From Zingiber officinale (taxonomy: Eukaryota; Streptophyta; Magnoliopsida; Zingiberales; Zingiberaceae): 64,000 nucleotides of DNA. The DNA is taken from assembly GCF_018446385.1 (NCBI RefSeq), contig NC_055987.1, forward strand, positions 4,860,705 through 4,924,704, written 5' to 3'. A program made the translations under genes and the position numbers. The notes below the pieces were generated by a model. It searched no databases and was not told where the DNA came from. It saw only the letters and a list, made by a program, of their open reading frames with translations. Positions 55,600 through 64,000 of the stretch are shown one piece after another; positions within the stretch are counted from its first letter, which is position 1; the number at the start of each line of letters is the position of its first letter.

Positions 55600-57292
55600 A
55601 TAATTTTGATGTTCACTGATAATCTAATGTAATCTTCCTTTTTTATTTGGACTTGGGATCGATCATGATCCACCATCATGGGTAGAGTTAAAACAACACC
55701 TTTAAAATAAGGTATTAATGTGGTGTGCCTGTGAACTTCTATAAAGTAACCAAGGAGGAACCTTTTAAGATAATCAATTATTTTATATTCTTTACTATTT
55801 TTTTCATTTCTTTTTTATTATTTTGGAGCTCCCTCATAATTGAAATATTGGAAGGACTTGATCGGATAACTCTTCGTGAGCCTATATAATACGTGCTTGG
55901 TAGGAATCGAGCATTAGGGATGACAATTTCATCCGAATTTGATGTAGGATCAGACATTCGACTCGAATGGAGGAGGGTATGGAAGGACTATCACTACTCG
56001 ATACCCGATCCGAATACCTGATTAAATAATATATATACATATATTAAAGAAAATTTTCTTTTCCTAAAATCAACTTATTATTTTTGTTGATATTAGGAGG
56101 AGACTATATTGATGTTTCTATCTATTTTTTTAATTATATATATATATTTTAATAGGTTGTTAATTCTAATATATTTTTGTTGAATGATAATAGTTGGAAA
56201 GAAAGAAGAAAAATTATAACTATAAAAAATATTCGATCATTTAATGAGTATAGATATATCCATCAAAGATCCTATACCCGATGGATATAAAGACGAAAGA
56301 TATAAAATTTAATTCAAATTCAATCCGAATCCGATCCATTATTATCCCTTTCGAGTACGTCACATAGAAAAAGCTAGAAAAAGCTTACTAAAGTTTATTT
56401 GAACAAGCCGATAAACTCGAGGAAAGTCACAAAAAAAAAACAAAAAAAGTTACGTGGGAATTGATACATCCCTCGTGTTCGGACCGGAACCGTACAGAAA
56501 TTTTGAATCATTTATTTATTTTTTTAATATTGATATATAAGTTAGGTACGACGATATATATCTGACTAAAAACAATGGATAAGTATAGATAAATGTTACA
56601 GTTGATGGAAAAAATTAAAAAAAAGCCTGTGAGGCATAAAGTATATTATTAAAAATCGATTTACGAGGGTAGATAAAAAAGAAAGTTTATTATATTATTC
56701 ATATACAACTAGTGGCAAAAAAAAGCATGGTCAGCTTTTTGACTTGATCAACTTGCCCTTTGATAAATTTTATAAGAAATCATGCTCATTGGCCAACCAC
56801 AATTAATTAAGCTTGTAAGATTGTATTACATAAATTTTGTTATATAGTTGATTGATGAGCTCCAATAATTTATCCCACACCTTCATGTCCTTCATGTTGC
56901 AAGAGAAGGGTTTGATTGAGTTAACTCATGCATCCCTAAAAGAAAGTCAACTCTTCATTTCTTTAACATATAGAGAAAGTCAAATGGTTTGGTACGAGAG
57001 GAGAATGAAAGTTCAAAATAAGATGAAATGCCGTAGTAAAATTAAATGAGGTTGAGTTTTTTAAGTGAAGTTTGAAAATGTAGAGCTAGAGAAAAAAAAA
57101 AAACTTCATTATGTTAGATGGTTGTTTTAGTTTTATTTTATCTAAACAGAGTCTTAATTCATTTTAATTAATGAATTATCCTTTAAATTTTTTTTAGCCC
57201 TCCCCTTAATCATGCTTATCATATATAAAGCTAAAATTAAAAATTGCAAACTATGAAATGCACAAGTGCCTCACCATGAACGCATTTGAATG
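55600..57292. other. AT-rich spacer upstream of C4H
   Basis: No gene or clear repeat seen apart from low-complexity AT tracts and short frames. A GCCAACCAC word at 56792, close to AC-II type MYB sites, lies in the distal C4H upstream region. Confidence 0.45.
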
Positions 57293-57299
57293 ACCTACC
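57293..57299 (+). promoter_or_regulatory. AC-I type MYB element upstream of C4H
   Basis: ACCTACC, the AC-I box through which R2R3-MYB factors control phenylpropanoid genes, about 335 bp upstream of the TATA box of a phenylpropanoid gene. A 7-bp word can occur by chance; the gene context supports it. Confidence 0.5.
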
Positions 57300-57519
57300 A
57301 CATTATTTTTCATTATTTTTCTTCTAAAGAATGATATTGGTTTCTTCAACGCACGAGATCAAGACTATGCAACTTGTATTCACAAAATCACAAATATTTA
57401 GCTGTTTCACACATTAATTAATTAAAAATAAGGCAATTTTTCAAATACCTCCAAAGTTTAATAATTTTTTCTTATATTATACTCAATAATTCGTGTTTGT
57501 ATAATGTAATCGAACAATA

Positions 57520-57539
57520 GGCGCCAACTACATGGCGCC
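57520..57539. repeat. GGCGCC inverted repeat in the C4H promoter
   Basis: GGCGCCAACTACATGGCGCC, two GGCGCC palindromes eight bases apart, about 90 bp upstream of the TATA box. The intervening CAACTA resembles a MYB-type word. Confidence 0.6.
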
Positions 57540-57627
57540 AAGTCAACGGAAATGTCTGAAATTTAAGCGAGAGATCGGTCAACTCCGTCACCGTCAAGTA
57601 ACCGGGGATCGCCGTCGAGCTTCCGTC

Positions 57628-57635
57628 TATATAAT
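57628..57635 (+). promoter_or_regulatory. TATA box of C4H
   Basis: TATATAAT 67 bp upstream of the ATG, predicting a leader of about 35-45 nt. Confidence 0.7.
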
Positions 57636-57701
57636 TTTCTCTTTCGGTTCCGATGTCAAACACCGAGTCGGCGCAGTACTCTCCGTCCCTGCAGTACCAC
57701 C

Positions 57702-59459
57702 ATGGATTTGGTCTTCGCGGAGAAGGCCCTTCTGGGGCTGTTCGCGGCCGTGACGCTGGCGATCGTGGTGTCGAAGCTGTGCGGCAAGCGGTTCAAGCTG
57801 CCGCCGGGGCCGCGCCCGGTGCCAATCTTCGGGAATTGGCTCCAGGTCGGCGACGACCTCAACCATCGCATGCTCACCGGCATGGCCAAACGCTTCGGCG
57901 ACATCTTCCACCTGCTCATGGGCGTCCGCAATCTGGTGGTCGTCTCCTCACCCGAGCTCGCCCGCGAGGTCCTCCACGCACAGGGCGTCGAGTTCGGCTC
58001 CCGCACCCGCAACGTCGTCCTCGATATCTTCACCGGAAAGGGACAGGACATGGTCTTCACTGTCTACGGCGACCACTGGCGCAAGATGCGCCGCATCATG
58101 ACCGTCCCCTTCTTCACCAACAAGGTATGAATCGATTCAAAACCCTTCCTTTTACCGATTTCATGCGTAAAAATTCGAACTTTGACGGGTCTCTGTGGAG
58201 CAGGTGGTGCAGCAGAACAGAGAGGGGTGGGAGGAGGAGATACGGCTGTTGGTGGAGGAGCTGAGGAGAAACCCGAAGGCGGCCAAAGAGGGGGTGGTGA
58301 TCCGGCGACGCCTCCAGCTGATGATGTACAACAACATGTTCCGGATCATGTTCGACAGGCGGTTCGAGAGCGAGGATAATCCCCTGTTCAACAAGCTGAA
58401 GGCGATCAACTTCGAGCGGAGCCGTCTGTCTCAGAGCTTCGAGTTTAACTACGGCGACTTCATCCCAGTGCTGAGGCCCTTCTTGAGGGGATACCTCAAC
58501 AGGTGCAGGGAGGTGAAGGAACGCCGGTTGCGACTCTTCCATGAGCAGTTCGTCGCCGAGAGGAAGTGCGTGGCTTGCTTGCTTCGATCGCTCTGTTTTT
58601 CCGAATTTCTAGCGGGGGTATTTTTGGGGGGACTAAACATTTCCGTAAACAGGAAGATGATGGAGGAGCAGGGATCGAAGTTTGAGCTCAAATGCGCAAT
58701 GGATCACATATTGGACGCGGAGAGGAGAGGCGAGATCAACTACGACAACGTCCTTTACATCGTCGAGAACATCAACGTCGCCGGTCATTGCTTTTCCTCT
58801 GTTTTCTTCTTTTCGTATGAAGTTTATATATTTACAGCGCCGTTGAATCTAAACAAATTGCAGCGTTGGAGACTACCCTGTGGTCGATCGAATGGGGCAT
58901 CGCGGAGCTGGTGAACCACCCGGCGATCCAGATCAAGCTCCGGCGAGAGCTCGACGCCGTCCTGGGGTCGGCCCAGCTGACGGAGCCCGACCTCGTCCGC
59001 CTCCCTTACCTCAACGCGGTGGTGAAGGAGACCCTCCGGCTGCGGATGGCCATCCCTCTCCTGGTCCCCCACATGAACCTGCACGACGCCAAGCTCGCCG
59101 GCTTCGACGTCCCCGCCGAGAGCAAGATCCTGGTCAACGCCTGGTGGCTGGCCAACAACCCGGCCCTGTGGAAGGACCCCGAGCAGTTCCGGCCGGAGCG
59201 GTTCCTGCAGGAGGAGGCCGGCGTGGAGGCCAACGGCAACGACTTCCGTTTCCTGCCCTTCGGAGTTGGCCGGCGAAGCTGTCCCGGAATCGTCCTCGCC
59301 CTGCCCATCATCGGCATCTCCCTGGGCTGTCTCGTCCACAACTTCGAGCTACTGCCACCGCCAGGAAAGGACAGGGTGGACATGGCGGAGAAGGCAGGCC
59401 AGTTCAGCCTCCAGATCATGACGCACTCCACCGTCGTCTGCAAGCCCACGAAGCTGTGA
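57702..59459 (+). CDS. C4H: trans-cinnamate 4-hydroxylase (CYP73A)
   Basis: Four exons: 57702-58124, 58204-58565, 58653-58783, 58864-59459; all introns are GT-AG and 79-87 bp. The product has 503 residues against about 505 for the family. It is an ER-anchored P450 that hydroxylates trans-cinnamate to p-coumarate with NADPH-P450 reductase, the second step of the phenylpropanoid pathway to lignin and flavonoids. Visible parts: N-terminal anchor (about 5-25), proline hinge [14 protein letters not shown]-helix AALETT (305-310), ExxR in KETLRLR (361-364), FRPERF (414-419) and haem loop [10 protein letters not shown] with Cys445. The N-terminus and [12 protein letters not shown] fit class I C4H. 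All diagnostic motifs are intact and no stop or shift is needed. Exons are GC-rich, unlike the flanks. AALETT replaces the common AAIETT, a mild change. Confidence 0.97.
58125..58203 (+). other. C4H: C4H intron 1
   Basis: 79 bp, GTATGA...GAGCAG, phase 0, between NK and VVQQ. Confidence 0.93.
58566..58652 (+). other. C4H: C4H intron 2
   Basis: 87 bp, GTGCGT...AAACAG, phase 2, splits the Lys codon in AERK|KMME. The intron is open in frame, so retention would insert 29 residues without a stop. Confidence 0.9.
58784..58863 (+). other. C4H: C4H intron 3
   Basis: 80 bp, GTCATT...TTGCAG, phase 1, lies within the I-helix coding region (NVA|ALETT). The donor GTCATT is a weak match to consensus. Confidence 0.88.
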
Positions 59460-60235
59460 ATGAACTCGATTACAAATTTGCACTTACGCTTGCGTTAATT
59501 ATTTGATGGAGGTTGATTAAGGTTATGGTGATTAGTGTGCGTTAAATAAGCCTGTATCCTTATACTCCTTAATGACTGTTGCTTTAATTGAAGTCATGTA
59601 ATTGCATTTATTTCCATTTTCGGATTGAAAAACTGCAGCGTCGTGTCTACAGTGTCGTACTATCGAAGGAAATAGAAAAAAAAATGAAGAAATTTTAATT
59701 AATTTTGATCTGGATGACTCATTTACTTCGGGCGGGCTGGATAAAAATTTAATTGACTTTCTCGGCCAATAAATTTGGGATGTACGGACGTCTAGAATTC
59801 TAGAAGAACAAGTTTCTTTAAATATAAAATTATACTTTAGATTTTATATTTTATATAAAAAAGTTTTATACCAGTCATTTTTATCTATTTTTTAAATTTA
59901 GATTTCATCAATCATTTTTTTTTTAAAATTTAAAAATTAAAATTTATTTTCTAAATATTAAAATATTATTTAATTTTAAAAGAAAAAAAATTAAAGGATT
60001 GGATTGGTAATGAAAAACTATACAAGAAAGAAAAAATAATAAAAAAATGAAAAAAGAGAAAAAAAATTAAAAAAAATAAAGATAATGACAACTAATGTAG
60101 TGTTTAGTGAAAAATAATTATTTAAATTTAATAAAATGAATGATTTGGATATTCTAAGATAATAAAAGAAGGTTAAAATGGGAATCAAAATATATCTTAA
60201 TGCAGTCATTTCGACACTCGAATCAAATTTCAGTA
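59460..60235. other. 3' flank of C4H and AT-rich spacer
   Basis: Probably contains the C4H 3' untranslated region (to roughly 59.65 kb), then extremely AT-rich sequence (59800-60180). No gene seen. Confidence 0.5.
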
Positions 60236-61230
60236 ATTAAAGAGTAAATGAAGAGGAAGATGTCCGGTGAAGAAAAGTAATTTTATGTGCGCATATCTTC
60301 ATTTGCAAGACCAAACCCTTCTTTATACAACCTTCTTAGCGGGAGAAATAACACCTCACATTCCTCCTAATCCAGTTTTAGTTGATGGAGACACTATGTC
60401 GTCCCTTGTTTTGTCGCTAGTCATTTTCTGGTTGAGAAGGTACTCACAATGCCATATCATTCCCTGTTCGTGCCCTAATTTAATCAATCACGTTTTGGTA
60501 AAGAGGATTGTCACATCATTCCATATTCTCTATCTTTCACTAGACATGTTGTCCATACTTGAGGCATTCGTGTATAGGTGGGTCATAAACCACCGAGTCA
60601 AGCATCGAAAAATCAAGCTTTTGCTGAGTCGGACGTCAAAGAGTCAGGGTTCTATTGAGTCGAGCGTCAACGAGTTGAGGTTCTACAGAGTCAAGTGTCA
60701 GGCTTTTACTACCGAGTAGAAGGATCAACGCTAAGTCAAATTTGGGATAACTAGATCTATATGTAGTTAGGTGAACTTTGAGCTCACTTGACTTAGACTC
60801 GGGCCTAACTTGATCGAGTGCCACCTTACCTTTGACTTACAGCTCGATTTTTTATTTCAATGTGCTACTGAGGCCAACTATCTACCACATCAAATTTATT
60901 ACTTACTAGTAACGTGAAAAATATGGTTGCACAATTTATATTTAAATTTATTTATTTTAAAGATAATTTATATATTGTAATTTCACATAGAATCGTATTA
61001 AACTTTCGAGCATTTATATTGTTAAGGAGTTGGGATTCTACAGAGTCGGATAACAGTATCATTCTGATGAGCAATCTACTTAGGAACTCATGGATATGAT
61101 CCAAACTTGATACCTCCATATTTTCACTTGAGGTATATGGGTTAAACTTCCGTTCAACATTTATACTGTTTAGTTTTTGTTAGTACTTGCTGATGGTAAA
61201 TAACAAAATTTTATGGTCAAATTTTTATTA
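60236..61230 (+). other. possible 3' internal part of a Ty3/gypsy element
   Basis: No readable domain. It precedes a purine tract and a gypsy LTR start, so it may be decayed retrotransposon interior. Contains a short tandem repeat at about 60628-60712 in which units of about 32 bp share GAGTCG.(A/G)CGTCAA.GAGT and GGTTCTA. Confidence 0.4.
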
Positions 61231-63307
61231 GTGGGGGAGAATGTAAAATACAGCATAAAACCTTAAGGGTATTTTTAGAAATTTTTAAAAATTTTCTGAA
61301 AATTTTTCGGAGCTCGTATGACGAGTTTAAGGGAATCAATTAATGGACCACGGGAAAACATGTTTAAGTTACCCACTTAAATGAAGAAAAGTTTTATTTT
61401 TATTTTTCTTTTTCCTTTTCTTCTCCCGTCGCCGAACCCTTGCCCTTCCCCCTTCCTCTCATCTCTTCTCCTCTACGTCTTCTCCATCGACGGTGTTGCC
61501 ACACGATGCCGCATCTCTTCCTCTTCCTCCTCGTGAAACAAAAGTCGTAGTCAAGGAGGGCACTTCTTCGCCCAATCTCCCCTACGTCGACGCTGTGCCA
61601 AAACACCGCCAGCCGAGTTCTTGTCTCCTTCTCTCGGAGTCACCCTCTACACGGAAGAGTCAAGCCCTAGACGAGCCCTTGTCGATCTCCCCGACTCCAG
61701 CCTCTGCCAATCTCATGGCCGATCGCCGGTCGCCCGCGCCTGCCGCCAATTGACGGTGACCTTCCCCTTCGCTGGAGACTAGATCAGTGACGCAATCAAC
61801 CCTTCATTCAGCCACGTGCCCTAGCCTCCAGCCGTGTGCCCTAACTTCCTATCCACCTTCCCTTTTTGCCCTAGTGTCGACTGTTGGTCGTTTTCGCTAC
61901 TGCCCTAGCGTTGATTCGCTTGGCACATCTGAGGCATAGTCGCCAGTTTCCACCTCTTGGCCACAAAGGAGGTAAAAGGTGCTATTTCTTCTTGTTTTCC
62001 TTTTTTGTCTCTTGATCTCAGCAGCTGTCGATTCCTAGGTGTCGTCGGTGCCAGAAGGGAAACAACGTAGGAAGGGCTGAGCTACCCTCCAGAGTGATGA
62101 GTCCTTGGATACCTTATCTCCACCGCAGGGTTTTCGTTTGCCGGAATTGTATCGCGATTATCGTCCTTGACGTTGGGTCGCTGTTGGAGCTTTGCTTACT
62201 GTCGGCGATCACACTTAGGTTAGTGACTCCACCTGGTTTCACCAGCAACTCCAAGGACTGTGAGACCGCGGAGGAGTGATAGGATGTGGTATTGATGTGA
62301 GCTCTTGGATTTGTTTTCTCAGCTGCGGTGTTTCCGATATTTCCAGCAGTGGCGATTTTCGGACGTGAGCTAGCAGTGGAGGTTTGAATTAAGGAAAGGT
62401 ATAGAGAAATTATTTCTTTTGTTATAGCGCACACAAATTTGAAGTTAGGAAAGGTTAGGACTGAATTTCCACTAGAATTGTTTTAGGTATAGATTTAAAT
62501 CTAAATGGAATAATTAGGGTTAAGAAAACTAATCCTAATTAACTTGTGAGTTATATTTAGTTAGGGATTAGATAATGAATCTAATCTAAGCTTCAGTTTA
62601 GATCTGATTAATGGATGAATTTGGATAAGTGGTTAGGAATTGATGTTAACAAGAGGGATTAGCTAATCGAGATACATAGTTTCTAATTGGATTAGGATTT
62701 TGTTTAACTATTTTGTTATAATGAAACTTAGCTAAAACTATACAATTTATTACAAGACGTTGACTCGGGATGAGCATTTTGACATAGCGATTGTTTAGCT
62801 CGATCTATATTGGAGGCGAGTACCTTGACTTATCTTTAGATATTGTCATTTGATATGCATAGTAAATTTTAATGAGTAGTAATAATTATGTTATATCTGT
62901 ATCGGTATGTCATTGCTCGATTTCTTCAACATGCTTATTTATTACCTATTTTATATCCATTACCCTTTTGATGATTTATACTCATGGAAGTAGTGACATA
63001 CCATGCCCTATGATATACCGGACTAGACATTTACCATATATGATAGGTGTACCTAGATCTTCTCATTTGAGCCATTTATTTTTTGTACATGTTTTATGGA
63101 GGTAGATATGGTCAGGATTTACATGCTTAGCGTCATGTACCATCTTGCATGATTGCATGATGAGCGATTGGTAGCCCCATTATTGTTGAGTTCATCACCA
63201 GTTACATGGATTTACACACACAACCACTCATAAATTAGTGGTATATCAGGTAAGGTGTGTGGCAGTTTGCTCTGTCAGTGCTCTGCTGGTCTACTCATGG
63301 GTAGCGT
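61231..63307 (+). mobile_element. Ty3/gypsy-type LTR, 5' part
   Basis: GTGGGGGAGAA (61231-61241) looks like a polypurine tract directly before an LTR start TGTAAAATACAG (61242). This junction and the following TAAAACCTTAAGGGTATTTT and GGAGCTCGTATGACGAG are typical in my experience of plant chromovirus-type gypsy LTRs. The region is long and interrupted at 63307 by a family-A LTR, so its right end is outside the window. The proline/serine-rich frame at 61493-61753 has no known domain and is taken as LTR. Confidence 0.55.
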
Positions 63308-64000
63308 TGTTATGATGTATACTAAAAGTCTAGCTTTTGGTATAAACATTTATCTAGAAATAAGAATCACATTGGTCAAATGTCTACATTTATGATAAAT
63401 GTAGTTGTTCAATTAATTTATAATGTAGATAACATGGTGTGTGGTGTCACACACAGAGGATCATGTTATCAGTACCTTATAAATTATAAACAGTAGCTCA
63501 CGACCAAGATGGAAAGGAACAAATCATTAGAAGGTCGCAGTGTAATTAGGTATTAGTTTATCTTAATTATATAATTACACTAGTACACTTAGAGTGTATT
63601 GAGTAGGACCATTAGAGGTCATTTCTTTTATACTGACTTTATAAAGGAACAAAGACCTCAGTTATTATGGAAGTGTGTGCTTTTAATCCTAATATAATAA
63701 CAAGCACATATATTTGATATTTATTTCTTTAATTTATCAATGGGTGAGATTTAGTTCGATAAATCAATAAGCCCGATAAGTTGGGAAATGATATCACTTA
63801 TAGTGTGTGTTGTTGATTATAGAAAGAAACTGTGTCCTAGTAATCTAGGTTGAGAATGTCCCTAAGAGGAACTCATAAGGATTGTCATGTTAAACCCTGC
63901 AGGTGGACTTAGTCCGACATGACGATAAGGTTGAGTGGTACTACTCTTAGACTAAGATATTAATTAAATCAGTTGTCAGTAACTCACTTAATTAGTGGAC
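63308..64000 (+). mobile_element. family-A LTR, partial, opposite orientation
   Basis: The reverse complement of the upper end of the family-A LTRs (compare 32460-33147): TGTTATGATGTATACTAAAAG corresponds to the inverse of the TAGTATACACTCTAACA end. It continues past the window edge, so solo versus full length is unknown. Transcription would run on the plus strand. Confidence 0.88.

Noticed and set aside
58880-59506. 208-codon frame overlapping C4H exon 4
   Set aside because: Arg/Pro-rich shadow in another frame of a GC-rich exon.
61493-61753. Ser/Pro-rich 86-codon frame
   Set aside because: No domain, lies inside a gypsy LTR-like region and overlaps other frames.

Overview
The window is nuclear DNA from a flowering plant. 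It has GT-AG introns, GC-rich 5' exons in the P450 gene, plant-specific gene families and a dense load of nested LTR retrotransposons. The GC-rich coding style and general look of the retroelements suggest a monocot, perhaps Zingiberales, but the species cannot be fixed from sequence alone.

Layout. 0-14 kb is a gene-bearing stretch, all on the minus strand: an intronless pentatricopeptide-repeat (PPR) gene (4628-6457), a two-exon LRR receptor-like kinase of the PXC2 type (9894-12927) and a tiny cysteine/histidine-rich CYSTM-like gene (13670-13873). It is sprinkled with a solo LTR (629-3078), a tRNA-derived SINE with 16-bp target duplications (4004-4159), a fold-back MITE-like repeat (6742-6957) and a Pack-MULE carrying a piece of an ABCG transporter gene with its intron (14339-15658).

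15.8-54.2 kb is a retrotransposon nest whose insertion order can be read from exact target-site duplications (TSDs). The oldest layer is a Ty3/gypsy element (called D; LTR pieces at about 18.5-19.25 kb, 36.8-36.99 kb and 48.03-48.05 kb, gag remnant to 49.6 kb). Element C, a gag-only copia-type element, entered it (19253-36800, TSD TTCCA). Element A, a minus-strand Ty1/copia element with 2.6-kb LTRs, entered C's 5' LTR (19568-33147, TSD CGTAA). A then received two solo LTRs (22890-24209, TSD TAAAG; 28312-30722, TSD CCCAG). Element B, an 11-kb plus-strand Ty1/copia element, entered D separately (36992-48028, TSD CAGCA) and itself holds a solo LTR in pol (43114-43815, TSD GAGTG). Further solo LTRs lie at 16755-17781, 50676-52016 and 53168-54222. 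No retroelement looks coding-competent.

54.2-64 kb holds a LINE endonuclease remnant (54602-55257, minus), an AT-rich spacer, an apparently intact four-exon cinnamate 4-hydroxylase gene (CYP73A, 57702-59459, plus) with a TATA box and an AC-I type MYB site upstream, then a Ty3/gypsy LTR-like region (from 61242) and the edge of another family-A LTR in the opposite orientation (63308 to window end).

How genes work together: the four intact host genes act in unrelated processes (organellar RNA handling, cell-surface signalling linked to vascular tissue, stress-type small membrane protein, phenylpropanoid/lignin synthesis). PXC2-like kinases and C4H both touch vascular or secondary-wall biology, but nothing here shows a functional link. 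The most unusual signals are in the LTRs: exchangeable arrays of short palindromes (GGCGCC or GTCGAC cores) just upstream of the TATA box in several LTR families, and a conserved hairpin in family-A LTRs whose stem shows a compensatory base-pair change between copies.
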